Shown here: positions 31,839 to 41,130 of the stretch, one piece after another | Numbering within the stretch: position 1 is the first letter of the stretch | How the letters are laid out: each line of letters starts with the position of its first letter | Notes under the pieces: generated by a model | Told to the model about the DNA's origin: nothing | Database searches by the model: none | The model's input: the letters and a program-made list of their open reading frames with translations, nothing else | From: Bacteroidota bacterium | Lineage (GTDB): Bacteria; Bacteroidota; Ignavibacteria; Ignavibacteriales; Ignavibacteriaceae | DNA length: 64,000 bases | Direction of reading: 5' to 3' | NCBI GenBank assembly: GCA_021815405.1 | Contig: JAKAGV010000002.1 | Coordinates: 186,001-250,000 of the forward strand | Translations under genes and position numbers: made by a program

Positions 31839-32936
31839 TTATTCACCGAAAGAAATTCCTACTGCTTTCGCCGCAATTACATTCTGATTGTTTGGCTGTA
31901 CAAGTTTCTGATGAGAAATCGCATCTTCAATCCTCACGTTCTTTATCATATCTCCCTTAAGTGCAACCATCCTTCCGAACTTATGACGTGCTGCCAGATC
32001 TATTGCAAACGTACCGAACTTGGTTGATAAAATTCTATCAAAAGGTGTCGGGCTGCCGCCTCGCTGCAAATGCCCCAGTACCGTAACTCTTGTTTCTCTT
32101 CCAGTATTCTCTTCAATCCTTTTTGCAACCAATTCACCAATTCCACCAAGCTGTGTTGGATCATGACGCTTTATATCAGTTCCCTTAATTACCATTTCAC
32201 CATCCATCGGCTTTGCGCCTTCAGCAACACAAACAAGACTAAACTTCTTTCCCTGTAACTCTCTTTTCAAAATTTTATCATAAACCTTTTCCCATGAAAA
32301 AGGTATTTCCGGGATAAGAATAATATCCGCACCGCCGGCTAATCCGCCGTTCAAGGCAATCCATCCAGCATATCTTCCCATTACTTCCATTACTATAACT
32401 CTATGATGAGATGAAGCAGTTGTATGCAATCTGTCCAAAGCTTCTGCAACAACATAAACTGCAGAATCATGTCCGAATGTAAGATCAGTAGCTTCAAGAT
32501 CGTTATCAATTGTTTTGGGAACACCGATCATATTCATTCCCATCTGACCGAGTTTATTGCAAATGTGCATTGTACCGTCGCCGCCAATTGCAATTAGCGC
32601 ATCAAGGTTCCATGCCTGATAATTTTTTAATGCTGAATTGGCGCGGTTTACAATCTCAATCTTACTATCTCTTAATTCAGGCCAATGGAATGGATCACCC
32701 TTATTTGAAGAGCCTAAAATCGTACCGCCTCTGCCAAGTATACCAGAAACGTCATCGTTCTTCAGTTCACGGGCTCTTCCCTCAACCAGACCTTCAAAGC
32801 CGTCTATAATTCCTAGTACCGACATGCCGTAATCCTGTGCAGGCTTTGTTACGCCGCGAATCACGGCATTAAGCCCGGGACAGTCACCGCCGCCTGTTAA
32901 TATTCCTATTCTTTTTACTTTAGAGTTTCCTGCCAT
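31839..32936 (-). CDS. pfkA: 6-phosphofructokinase
   Basis: This 365-residue enzyme phosphorylates fructose 6-phosphate in glycolysis. The N-terminal ILTGGGDCPGLNAVIRG is the nucleotide site, IAIGGDGTMH the Gly104-type loop, and PKTIDNDL carries the catalytic Asp. Later come MEVMGRYAGWIAL and LGHLQRGGSPTPFDR. Gly at the GGDG position points to ATP rather than pyrophosphate as donor. Lys in PKTIDND is the variant seen in actinobacterial ATP enzymes and in PPi enzymes, so donor choice should be tested. It lies 28 nt from the rnhC gene. Confidence 0.92.
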   Translation of the reverse strand: MAGNSKVKRIGILTGGGDCPGLNAVIRGVTKPAQDYGMSVLGIIDGFEGLVEGRARELKNDDVSGILGRGGTILGSSNKGDPFHWPELRDSKIEIVNRANSALKNYQAWNLDALIAIGGDGTMHICNKLGQMGMNMIGVPKTIDNDLEATDLTFGHDSAVYVVAEALDRLHTTASSHHRVIVMEVMGRYAGWIALNGGLAGGADIILIPEIPFSWEKVYDKILKRELQGKKFSLVCVAEGAKPMDGEMVIKGTDIKRHDPTQLGGIGELVAKRIEENTGRETRVTVLGHLQRGGSPTPFDRILSTKFGTFAIDLAARHKFGRMVALKGDMIKNVRIEDAISHQKLVQPNNQNVIAAKAVGISFGE

Positions 32937-32964
32937 GTATATTCCTCTTTAACATTGAATATAG

Positions 32965-33909
32965 TTAAATGATTTTTTTTGTTGTTTTGAAATGAATCTT
33001 TACCAGCTCTTTCAACTTAGCTTCACCGAACCTGTTTTTTATTTCATTGGCAGTTGTTTCAACCATAACCGAGGCACCTTTTGGAAGCTCGATTCCCAAG
33101 ACACGTTTTTGTAATTCAAACCAATCCGAGAATTTTTCTCTTGCTAAAATTGAAGCCGCAGCTACCGCCGTATAGCGTTCTGCTTTTGTTAATTGATGCA
33201 GTAAAATATTCTTTCCTTTTTCTTGTAATGAATTTCTAATATAACTTTCGTCACCGAACTTATCGCTTATCGCTTCTCCTGCCGGATAGTGAACAAGCAA
33301 ATTCTCAAGTACCTTTGCATGTCCCCAACCCAATATTCTATTTACATTCCCAACTCGTTCATGAAGCTGATTGTATTTTTCAGGATTTATTACGATCAGA
33401 TTGAATTTTCCCTCGGATATCTTTTTTATTTCTGAAGAGATTTTTCTGATAGAATTATCAGACAGTTCTTTACTGTCTTTTACGCCGATCTTCTTTAATC
33501 CCGCTGAAGTTTCTTTATCGACATAAACACCGCAGATAACTAGTGGACCAAAATAATCGCCTTTACCAGATTCATCCGTACCAATATATCTTACCGGTTC
33601 TTGAATCTCCAATGGCTGTTTTTCAAATAAATTCTCACCAAAAAGTAATTCGTTGACCTTTCCGTAAAAGTCTGTATCTTTATTGCCTTGCAGTACTATT
33701 TTTATTCCTTTGCTGCCGAAATAAACCAGCAGCTTTAACTTTTCCTGATTATTTCTTAAATCAACTTCAAAATTATATTGCTTGCGTACGAAATTTCCGG
33801 TTTCAAATCCATTTTTTTTTATTAGATCAACGTACGAAGCAATTAAATTCTCAGCTTTTTGTTCTGACGTATTCATCCAAACTAATTTTTTCGCTGCAAA
33901 AATACTCAA
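32965..33909 (-). CDS. rnhC: Ribonuclease HIII
   Basis: This 314-residue enzyme cleaves RNA in RNA-DNA hybrids. A TBP-like N-terminal substrate-binding domain (about 1-95) is followed by the type 2 RNase H core. Key elements are YIGTDESGKGDYFGPLVI (first acidic pair), KDSKELSD, and the C-terminal KAERYTAVAAASILAREKF. The GTDESGKGD form and the N-terminal domain separate RNase HIII from HII. It is co-directional with pfkA. Confidence 0.93.
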   Translation of the reverse strand: MSIFAAKKLVWMNTSEQKAENLIASYVDLIKKNGFETGNFVRKQYNFEVDLRNNQEKLKLLVYFGSKGIKIVLQGNKDTDFYGKVNELLFGENLFEKQPLEIQEPVRYIGTDESGKGDYFGPLVICGVYVDKETSAGLKKIGVKDSKELSDNSIRKISSEIKKISEGKFNLIVINPEKYNQLHERVGNVNRILGWGHAKVLENLLVHYPAGEAISDKFGDESYIRNSLQEKGKNILLHQLTKAERYTAVAAASILAREKFSDWFELQKRVLGIELPKGASVMVETTANEIKNRFGEAKLKELVKIHFKTTKKII

Positions 33910-34315
33910 ATCCCTTATAATTATAAAATATTTGAGAAATTTGCTTTAATTATTTTCGTTTTTCAGTAAGAATTTAATCAAAAGCACAAAGTCTAAGTTT
34001 TTTTTATGCAGATTAAAGAACGGTTAATTCATTTTCAGGATTTTTACCCCGTGGTAATAATTTTTTAGATTAAATATCTATTAGAATTTTTCTTCCCCCA
34101 AGACAGTGTAATAACTCAATCAAAGCAAAACTATTTCAAGATGAAAATATAATCTAGTTCGCCTACTGATTTAATTATGAGGTTGACCAAAAAGTAAATT
34201 ATCGCGGTGGCTGAACTTGTCGAAGCAACTGTTACGATCCCAAAAGAGTATCTCGACAAGCTCTTTGCCCGGTTATACTAACTTTTGGGTCAGCCTCGTT
34301 TTGGAATTAATTCAG
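33910..34315. other. Non-coding gap holding an inverted-repeat element
   Basis: There is no open frame of note on either strand. The region is AT-rich and contains the inverted-repeat unit at 34179-34297 described separately. It separates rnhC from the T9SS protein gene and probably contains the rnhC promoter. Confidence 0.6.
34179..34297. repeat. MITE-like inverted-repeat element (about 119 bp)
   Basis: GAGGTTGACCAAAAAGTA (34179-34196) is an imperfect inverse of AACTTTTGGGTCAGCCTC (34280-34297), matching at about 15 of 18 positions. Inside, CTTGTCGA near 34216 is the inverse of TCGACAAG at 34253-34260. Nested inverted repeats with no coding content resemble small non-autonomous repeats of Bacteroidota/Ignavibacteria genomes. 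Only one copy is in this window. Confidence 0.5.
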
Positions 34316-35179
34316 TTACTTCAACAAAATAAATTTTTTCGTTGATACATAATTTCCGGCAGTCATTCTATAAAGATAAACTCCGCTTGCCAGTCTCTTT
34401 TCGGCTGCTGAAAGCTCCACACTGTAATTTCCAGGTTGTCTTTCTCCGTTTACCAGTACTGCAACTTCTTTTCCTAATACGTCATACACTTTTATCGTAA
34501 CAAAATTTGTTTGCGGTACAGAATAGTTTATTATAGTCGTTGGATTAAAAGGATTAGGATAATTCTGCGACAGATTAAATCTGTAAGGAACTTTTGTTCC
34601 TTTTACCGAAGTGGCGGTTGAAAGAGATAAATTATCTATCAATGCATATGAACCAATATGAGGTGGCTGACTGGAATCGCTGTTTGCAATTGCAAAATAT
34701 ATTACACATGTATCCGGCACATTAACTGAAGCGTACGCAATGTTTACGTTGAATTGTGTATACGCTGAAGCGACTGTAGATATATCTATTGCACCCGCTC
34801 CAATTACAGCAGTGTCTTTCAACATTGCTACAATCACAGAAAATACATCGGTCTGAGTTGGAGAAAACTTATAGAATCCGTTCAAACTGCTGTATCTTTG
34901 CGAAACTGCAAAGCCTTGTTTTCCAAGAGTACCGCTCCATAGAAGCGGTCCAAAAGCAAATCCTGCAAAACTTGCAACAGATATTTTTGCTGCGCTAGAT
35001 CCACTTTCTGCATCACTTGATTGACTTACGGTAATTAAGCTTTGAACTGCAATGTTGTTTGTTAACCAACCATCAGGCGCACCGTTAGACCAGGTTTCAA
35101 AGCTTGCATTTGGTATCTGTGCACTTATTGTTGCAATCGAAATTAAAACTAGAAACATCGAAATTGTAATAGTTCTCAT
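34316..35179 (-). CDS. Secreted protein with type IX secretion sorting domain
   Basis: This is a 287-residue protein. The signal peptide (MRTITISMFLVLISIATISA) ends at about residue 20. A beta-rich domain (PNASFETWSNGAPDGWLT onward) resembles carbohydrate-binding jelly rolls. The C-terminal 85 residues form the sorting domain, with SQNYPNPFNPTTIINYSV, then VYDVLGKEVAVLV, LASGVYLYRM and a basic KKFILLK end. Such proteins cross the outer membrane by type IX secretion and are often anchored at the surface. AAGGAGG lies 5 nt before the ATG. The native ligand is unknown. Confidence 0.9.
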   Translation of the reverse strand: MRTITISMFLVLISIATISAQIPNASFETWSNGAPDGWLTNNIAVQSLITVSQSSDAESGSSAAKISVASFAGFAFGPLLWSGTLGKQGFAVSQRYSSLNGFYKFSPTQTDVFSVIVAMLKDTAVIGAGAIDISTVASAYTQFNVNIAYASVNVPDTCVIYFAIANSDSSQPPHIGSYALIDNLSLSTATSVKGTKVPYRFNLSQNYPNPFNPTTIINYSVPQTNFVTIKVYDVLGKEVAVLVNGERQPGNYSVELSAAEKRLASGVYLYRMTAGNYVSTKKFILLK

Positions 35180-35646
35180 AGAACCTCCTTATTTTGAATT
35201 TATGTCTTCTTGTTAATCATTATTTCCCCTCATATTTCATTCCTGGACTATCACAAATTAATTTATGTAAGCAGTGTTCAACATCCCCTATAAAGTAAGA
35301 TAGGCGTAACAAATAGATGTAGTATTAAAATAGAATTTATTTATTCAAAATCAAACAAAATTTCTATCAAATTTACATTTTGAAAAACTACCATTTCCCT
35401 GATTTGCTATTAAAATTGCAATCTCTTCATAATCCACAGTTCTTAGAAGCATATAAGATGTATTTGCATTGGTATAATTATTATACGCATCGTAAATATT
35501 TTTTTCTTTGAACTAACTTTCCAGATTCATAAGATATTTATGGTTTTATTTTGTTCGCATCACTTTAGGAGCAACCGATATTTACAAAATAAATTTGTAC
35601 GGAAGTAAATTCTGAACATATTCGAGATATCAGCACAAGAATTTGA
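35180..35646. other. Intergenic region without visible genes
   Basis: This is AT-rich DNA with many stops in all frames. I found no terminator-like hairpin with a T run, tRNA or repeat here. It must hold the promoter of the leftward T9SS protein gene. Confidence 0.5.
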
Positions 35647-36594
35647 TTAGATTTTGTCTTTATGTTCAACTGTTATTACTACATTTCCTTTTTTATGTCC
35701 TTTGTCAACGTACCTGTGAGCCTCTACTATTTGTTCCATCGGATAGCGTCTGTCTATCACTGTTCGCAGATTACCTGTTTCACAAAGTTGTTTTAGTGAG
35801 TAAAGATCTTCAACCTTTAACTTAATGTTACCCTTCGGAGAAAGTACGTTGAGATAATGACCTGACTTAGAGAGAGACTTTTTCCGTTTTGAAGATTTAA
35901 TCTTTCCAACAGCATCATAAACAACATCGTAAGTCTCTCCATTCTGTGTGAAATCTTCTTTAGTGTAATCAATTACTTTATCCGCACCAAGAGATTTTAC
36001 CAATTCCAGATTCGAAGTGCTGCATACAGCTGTAACATCTGCACCAAAATATTTAGCAATCTGTATTGCATAGGTACCAACACTGCCAGAAGCTCCATAT
36101 ATTAATACTTTCTGACCTTTCCGGATATTTGCTCTTCTGAGATGGATCAATGCGGTTATTCCACCGTTAGAAATAGGTGCTGCTTCTTCGTGTGTCATAT
36201 TAACTGGTTTGATAGCAAGAATCCCTTTTTCAGGAATACAGCAATACTGCGCATAAGCTCCAAAGCGAAATCCAGTAGATGCAAAGACGGGATCACCTAT
36301 TTTAAAGAGCGTAACATTTTTTCCTGTTGCTTCTATTTCCCCGGAAAGTTCCATCCCAAGTATTTTTTTCCTTGGTCCTGTAAAGCCGACTATAATTCGC
36401 ATCAGCGGCTTGAAGAAAAAATCTTCAACCGGTCCTAAACCGGGTTCAAATCGACGTATCTTTGTGTCCCCTATGTGCACTGTTGTAGCAATTACTTTTA
36501 TCAGTACTTCATTATCCTTAGGAAAAGGTTTTTCCACCTCCCTAATTTGAAGAACCTCTGGAGGTCCGTATTTTGTACATATCACAGCTTTCAT
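35647..36594 (-). CDS. NAD(P)-dependent oxidoreductase, quinone-oxidoreductase type (MDR family)
   Basis: This 315-residue medium-chain reductase has a GroES-like N-terminal domain ([46 protein letters not shown]). A Rossmann domain follows with [22 protein letters not shown], containing the AxGxVG nucleotide motif. The structural and catalytic zinc cysteines of alcohol dehydrogenases are missing, as in quinone oxidoreductase-like members. The natural substrate is unknown, perhaps an enone or quinone. It stands alone between non-coding stretches. Confidence 0.85.
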   Translation of the reverse strand: MKAVICTKYGPPEVLQIREVEKPFPKDNEVLIKVIATTVHIGDTKIRRFEPGLGPVEDFFFKPLMRIIVGFTGPRKKILGMELSGEIEATGKNVTLFKIGDPVFASTGFRFGAYAQYCCIPEKGILAIKPVNMTHEEAAPISNGGITALIHLRRANIRKGQKVLIYGASGSVGTYAIQIAKYFGADVTAVCSTSNLELVKSLGADKVIDYTKEDFTQNGETYDVVYDAVGKIKSSKRKKSLSKSGHYLNVLSPKGNIKLKVEDLYSLKQLCETGNLRTVIDRRYPMEQIVEAHRYVDKGHKKGNVVITVEHKDKI

Positions 36595-37045
36595 AACTAT
36601 CCTTAAATTAATTTAATAAATAACACCATATAGTTCTAAATAAGTCGTGACAAGTTGTTCAAATTCAATGCCGGCTTAGTTCTCGATTTATTTCATCTTA
36701 CACAAGTTTACCACTTTCATTTGCAAACCCTTAAAACGGTTCTATTTCTTAACTCCTTTTTTAATAATCCACAGATTAATTCGTGGGTTAATGAAGCTAA
36801 TAGCTCCTTTATATAACCTTTTCAACGGTTTTTTAACAACTGCTAATTTAGGCGGTCAACTTGAGTCATCTTATTTATTAAATAATTTTTAACCTCGATT
36901 CATCGAAATTATCCGTCATCTTGTCCTCTCCCTTTTATGCCTATATAATGACAATCAGCAGAACATACCAAACAGTTTGGTTATGTATTACCACAAATGT
37001 TTTCTTGGTGGTTATTCGCATTAATGGATTAGTTATAATTATATT
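36595..37045. other. Intergenic region, decayed DNA
   Basis: No gene can be supported. Short inverted repeats such as AACCTTTTCAACGGTT near 36825 are present, but none is a convincing terminator. With the pseudogenes that follow, this looks like a region losing genes. Confidence 0.4.
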
Positions 37046-37529
37046 CTAAATACTAATAATTACTTTTGATAAATTAGTAAATTCTATTTTCGCATGTTCA
37101 TTAAGTTCATGTTCCAGATCCTTTGGAAGCAGAAACAAAATTAGCGGATCTAGTAATTTGCCAATCCCATTATATCCAATAGAAAGTTGATGAATCAAAT
37201 TTAGACCTTCTTCTAATTCTTCAATGTATAAATTCAACCAAACAGGAAGCATTATAATTTTCTTCATCTGCCATTGAATTATTTTACTGGGAATATATTT
37301 AGTAATCTTAGCCCGAAGGCAGAGTCGAGTTTTGCCAACATATTCATCAAAAAAAAACAAGATTGCCAACCTTTTGTGAATATTCGCGTAAAGTATGAAA
37401 GGATAAATGCGTACCAGACCACCTTCGTTTATACTGATTATCTGTACAATTGACCATAAAATTGGTATGCTGCTCGCCCTTAATTCCTTTTATTAATATT
37501 TTAGTTTTAAATATTATCATTATTCTCAA
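37046..37529 (-). pseudogene. SRPBCC family protein, frameshifted
   Basis: Two overlapping frames make one protein. The first (from 37529) reads LIKGIKGEQHTNFMVNCTD, GTHLSFHTLREYSQKVGNLVFF. The second continues DEYVGKTRLCLRAKITKYIP, WQMKKIIMLPVWLNL, and HQLSIGYNGIGKLLDPLI ending HAKIEFTNLSKVI. Together they follow the START/SRPBCC layout of about 160 residues, a helix-grip fold that binds hydrophobic ligands. The break is at a run of nine A (37349-37357); eight would restore the frame. It is either a recent pseudogene or a homopolymer sequencing error. Confidence 0.75.
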
Positions 37530-37750
37530 GAGTTAATTTTTGAGAAACTCAAAATTGTATTGCCTAATAGCGCAACCAATAAACAATCACTTCAGAATAG
37601 TAATAACGAAATAAAAAACCACTGACAATGACTTCTAAAAAGGTTATTTAATAGTATAATCTTTCTTGCAATACTTACCTTTATGATCAGCGCAACAAAC
37701 TGTAACTCTACTTTATTGAATGTTCAGGCGTAAAAGTTGTTTTGGTTCTG

Positions 37751-38058
37751 TTATAATCTAAATTCTATATACCAATCACCATTTGAAAATAATTTGCCAT
37801 CTTTTGTAATAAAAACACGATAACCTTTTTCTAAACCCAATCCAACTAACTGTGCATAATCCAATAAAGAATAATAAGCTCTCATTGCCATTGGACCTGC
37901 ACCAACTATTTGAATGCCATTATTTGTTACTCCGGCTCAATAAAGTGATAATTTATTAATCAAATTTGGTTGAACAATTATTCTTACTTCTTCAATGCAC
38001 TTATTGACGATTAACCCCACTTCTTCTTTGTTTTGTAATGTCAATATAATTAATTCTC
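37751..38058 (-). pseudogene. Remnant of an unidentified gene with in-frame TGA
   Basis: One minus-strand frame reads NKEEVGLIVNKCIEEVRI, then a TGA at 37937-37939, then AGVTNNGIQIVGAGPMAMRA, LGLEKGYRVFITKDGKLF and NGDWYIEFRL before a normal TAA. The TGA stands where TGG (Trp) would give LYWAGV. The coherent reading after the stop suggests a decayed gene. I do not recognise the family. The upstream part is not recoverable. Confidence 0.45.
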
Positions 38059-38451
38059 AATATTGTTAATCCAATACAACAGACTTACCGCTAACCGCCA
38101 GTCAAGCCCTCCTGGTTGAGCGGCTAAAAATCAAGCCGCAGTCAACAAGCTAATAGATGATATTGAACAGAGACAAGTAACATTAACGAATTATTTTGAA
38201 TCTTTTTCATCGAAGATTTTTATTGCTTCTTGAATTTTATCCTTTAATAGATGTTAAGCATTTTCTTTATATGAGCAAAATTATTTTTTAATCTCTGTAA
38301 AACTATTGGCTTAAATTCGGTAAAAAAATAAACTCCGCTTGTAAACCTGTGAATGTCAACAGCTTAATTATATTTTTATGTACAGGCTATAGCTTATAAT
38401 TAAACTTTTTCTGTTATGTAATTGGCAGTAGCTTAAAATAATTATTTTTTT
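38059..38451. other. Intergenic region with an imperfect hairpin
   Basis: No gene can be supported. An imperfect hairpin CCGCTAACC ... GGTTGAGCGG lies near 38090-38126. The rest is AT-rich with many stops. It may be further decay of the neighbouring remnant. Confidence 0.35.
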
Positions 38452-38763
38452 CTAAATATTATCAATAAAAACCGAAGGCGATACAGAAAATTTTTTACTT
38501 AAAGCAACAATTTGTCTTAAATTTAATTTTCTTTTCCCATTTAATATTTCAGAGACAACTCCTTGACTTCTCATCTCCTGAAGGTCGCTTTGATTTAGCC
38601 CATGCTCTTCTAATAAATATTTTAATACACTAATTGGATCGCCCTTAGGTTCCTTTATATTTCTATCTTCATAATCTTTTATCAAAGTCCCGAGAGTATC
38701 AATAAGAGATTCTTTAACCAGATCGCTCCTTTTATTTACCTCGTCAATTAATCTATCAAACAT
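38452..38763 (-). CDS. HigA-like antitoxin, XRE-type HTH (orphan)
   Basis: This is a 103-residue protein. The N-terminal helix (LIDEVNKRSDLVKESLID) is followed by PISVLKYLLEEHGLNQSDLQ, then VVSEILNGKRKLNLRQIVAL and FSVSPSVFID. This is the HigA/HTH-XRE pattern of antitoxins that repress their own operon and neutralise a HigB ribosome-dependent RNase. No HigB frame is present on either side within 250 bp, so the antitoxin seems to be left alone, or acts as a chromosomal anti-toxin. Confidence 0.75.
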   Translation of the reverse strand: MFDRLIDEVNKRSDLVKESLIDTLGTLIKDYEDRNIKEPKGDPISVLKYLLEEHGLNQSDLQEMRSQGVVSEILNGKRKLNLRQIVALSKKFSVSPSVFIDNI

Positions 38764-38919
38764 ATGGACAGCTTGATTATATTATTTCTCAGTATGAATT
38801 GTTGAAACGAACTTTGAAACCGTAGACTATATTCTTATAGTGTTATTTATTTCATCTTTCTCATTTATCATTTTTATGCCTTCCGATTTACTTTATCATA
38901 TTCCGAATGAACCTCGCTG

Positions 38920-39440
38920 CCGCAGAGCGGACGGGGTATCGAAAAGGTCAAAACAAAGTTAATTGCTCTGCTTTATGCAATACCTTATAATTCTTTTCTT
39001 TCCCTTGGCTCTTGACATATTTTGAAATTGTTTCTTCATCTCCAAACTTACTTACCATGTTTACAAAATATCCATCGCTTCAGAATTCCCCTCCCCATAA
39101 TTGTCTCTTCACCACTGGGTGTGTTCTAAAGATTTCCTTTGCTATTATACTTTTTATCTTTGTTACTATCTGTGTGGGACTATACCTTGGTATTGATTCC
39201 ACTAGAAAATGAACATGATCTGTGTCTGTGCCTATTTCTAGAAAGTATATTTGAAACCTTTTTTCTATCTCCAGACAGATATTTTTTTTGTTTTATCCAC
39301 ATTTTCATTTATTACTGCTCTTCGATATTTTGCTGGTAATACTAAGTGATATATCAATACTGACACATTATGCGGTTTGTGTATGTGCTCGCTTTTTCCT
39401 ATACACCAATATAACATTTTTCGGCGCAGAGCGGTGGGGA
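38920..39440 (-). mobile_element. IS200/IS605-type insertion sequence remnant
   Basis: A decayed Y1 transposase gene is bracketed by small hairpins that share GCAGAGCGG: CCGC-AGA-GCGG at 38920-38930 and CGGCGCAGAGCGGTGG at about 39422-39437. Subterminal hairpins of this kind are the ends recognised by IS200-type transposases. There is no TnpB gene and no terminal inverted repeat, as expected for IS200 alone. Confidence 0.65.
38948..39415 (-). pseudogene. IS200-like TnpA transposase, disrupted
   Basis: The reading is EHIHKPHNVSVLIYHLVLP, AKYRRAVINENV, then in another frame NICLEIEKRF, IGTDTDHVHFLVESIPRYSP (HUH motif HVH), VVKRQLWGGEF, stop, SDGYFVNMVSKFGDEETI with the catalytic Tyr, and KYVKSQGKEKNY. 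Lesions are a frame change at a T8/A8 run (39282-39289) and a TGA at 39080-39082 where TGG would restore FWSDGYF. It would have cut and joined single-stranded DNA at the element ends. It is now inactive. Confidence 0.8.
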
Positions 39441-39584
39441 ATTTGACTTTTAGAGATTAAATTCTTTGAGTATTCCATATACCGCTCATATAAGATCATT
39501 AGTGGCAAGAATTAGATAACTCAGTTTGTTTTATTTAATCTTGCATGCATTCTTGCACAACAAGGTCTCTGAGTAATCCCGATT

Positions 39585-39631
39585 TCTCTTCGTGTTGCGC
39601 CGGTATATAGGGATGTATCGAAGAGACCGGC
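39585..39631. repeat. Interleaved inverted repeats
   Basis: TCTCTTCG (39585-39592) pairs with CGAAGAGA (39619-39626), and GCCGGT (39599-39604) pairs with ACCGGC (39626-39631). The pairs cross rather than nest, so an RNA could form an H-type pseudoknot. The site lies just after the stop of the leftward reductase gene at 39647, where a 3' element would be. Confidence 0.4.
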
Positions 39632-39646
39632 ACAATAGAAATAATA

Positions 39647-40360
39647 TTATTTCGGATTCGTTGGTCTAATATCAATCTCGCTAATCAATGCTCTCGGCGG
39701 GAGCTTCATTATAGCGATAACTGTTTCTGCAACATCTTCCGGTTTTAATATCTTATCTGCATTCTTGTTTTGTATTTCTCCGTGCGAGAATTCAGTATCA
39801 ACCGAGCCCGGACAAATTGCTGCAGTGCGTATATTGTATTCTCTTACTTCAAGCATTAAAGATTTTGTAAACCCCAGCGCTGCATGCTTGGTTGCAGAGT
39901 ACATCGCTCCGCCTACAAAAGGATTCTTTGCCGCAAGCGAAAGTATATTTATTATTGAACCGTTATGTCTTTTAATCATTGAAGGAAGGACAGCACGAGT
40001 GAAATTAAAAATGCCGTAAAGGTTAGCATCCACCTGTTTTCGAAAATCATCAAATGATGCATCAACAACTTTTTTCATTATCCCAACTCCTGCATTATTG
40101 ATGAGATGATCTATCTTTCCGTATCTCTTTAATATCGATTCAACTGATTCATTTACAAAATTCTCATTTGCAACTTCTCCGGCGAAAGAATCAGTTTCAA
40201 CGTCGAACTCTCTTAATTCTTTTTCAACTTTTTTTAATGCCGCAACATCTCTTCCGAAAATCATTATGTCATGCTTTTCTTTTGCAAGTCTATGAGCAAT
40301 TCCTCTTCCAATTCCCCTGCTTGCACCGGTTACTATTGATATTATTTTTTCATCTGCCAT
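39647..40360 (-). CDS. Short-chain dehydrogenase/reductase 2 of the pterin cluster
   Basis: This 237-residue Rossmann-fold reductase has TGASRGIGRGIA (cofactor), NNAGVG, catalytic Ser in NILSLAAK and YSATKHAALG (Tyr-x3-Lys). The C-terminus ISEIDIRPTNPK closely parallels the end of the SDR encoded just upstream, so the two are probably duplicates. With PTPS and folE in the same run of genes, a sepiapterin-reductase-like step in tetrahydrobiopterin synthesis is likely for one or both. General FabG-like activity is the alternative. Confidence 0.85.
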   Translation of the reverse strand: MADEKIISIVTGASRGIGRGIAHRLAKEKHDIMIFGRDVAALKKVEKELREFDVETDSFAGEVANENFVNESVESILKRYGKIDHLINNAGVGIMKKVVDASFDDFRKQVDANLYGIFNFTRAVLPSMIKRHNGSIINILSLAAKNPFVGGAMYSATKHAALGFTKSLMLEVREYNIRTAAICPGSVDTEFSHGEIQNKNADKILKPEDVAETVIAIMKLPPRALISEIDIRPTNPK

Positions 40361-40413
40361 TCATGTTCTCTTTTGCATTTATAACCACATTCTTAAAACA
40401 TAACTTGAACTTT

Positions 40414-41130
40414 TTATTTCAAGTCTCCTGTAATAGGTCTAACCATAATCTCTTCAGTTACCAAATTTCCCTTTTGTAAATAAAGCCACACAATAAGATT
40501 GGCAATATCGGCAGTATTCAACATCTTGCCGGCGTTATCTTTTCTAACTTCACTTGACCATATTGCCGTCTCGGTTGCACCGGGAATAACATTAACTATC
40601 TTGATGTTATATTTTCTTACTTCTTCTCTTAACGAGTTAGTATAAGCCATCAGACCGGCTTTTGATGCCGCATAAGCGGTACTGTTTGTAAAAATTTTTT
40701 TTGCTACAACTGAAAGAATATTTATAATTGTTCCGCCTCCCTGCTCAATCATATGTGGAAGTACGTACTTTATTGTATAAATCGCTCCAAGAAGATTTGT
40801 ATTTATAATATCGTTTATTTCCGAAATGGAATTATCTTCCGCTCTTTTAAATGAAGAGATACCCGCATTATTCACAAGGCAGTTAATTGGCGATACCGCT
40901 AAAATCTTTTTAACTGTCTGATCGACATTTGAAGAAGAAGCAACATTGCATGGTAAAATTTCTATTTTAATTTTTTCTTTTGAAAGTTCGTTGTTTAGGC
41001 GTCCCAGTTCTACAGCTCTCCGTGCTGAAGCAAAAACTTTCGTCCCAACTTTAGCAAACTCAATTGCAGCCGCTCTGCCAATACCTGAGCTTGCACCAGT
41101 AATCCATATTCCGGCTTGCTGCTCTTTCAT
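40414..41130 (-). CDS. Short-chain dehydrogenase/reductase 1 of the pterin cluster (sepiapterin-reductase-like)
   Basis: This is a 238-residue SDR. TGASSGIGRAAA binds the nucleotide, CNVASSSNV and NNAGIS follow, the catalytic Ser lies in NILSVVAKK, and YAASKAGLM gives Tyr-x3-Lys. Its ATG overlaps the folE stop, tying it to pterin synthesis. Reduction of 6-pyruvoyl-tetrahydropterin to tetrahydrobiopterin needs such an enzyme. The assignment to that step comes from context, not from a diagnostic residue. Confidence 0.82.
   Translation of the reverse strand: MKEQQAGIWITGASSGIGRAAAIEFAKVGTKVFASARRAVELGRLNNELSKEKIKIEILPCNVASSSNVDQTVKKILAVSPINCLVNNAGISSFKRAEDNSISEINDIINTNLLGAIYTIKYVLPHMIEQGGGTIINILSVVAKKIFTNSTAYAASKAGLMAYTNSLREEVRKYNIKIVNVIPGATETAIWSSEVRKDNAGKMLNTADIANLIVWLYLQKGNLVTEEIMVRPITGDLK

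Noticed and set aside
37751-39415. Recoding of TGA as Trp, suggested by two TGG-to-TGA changes
   Set aside because: Intact genes in the window use TGG for Trp and TGA as stop, often in ATGA overlaps. Both cases lie in decayed genes.
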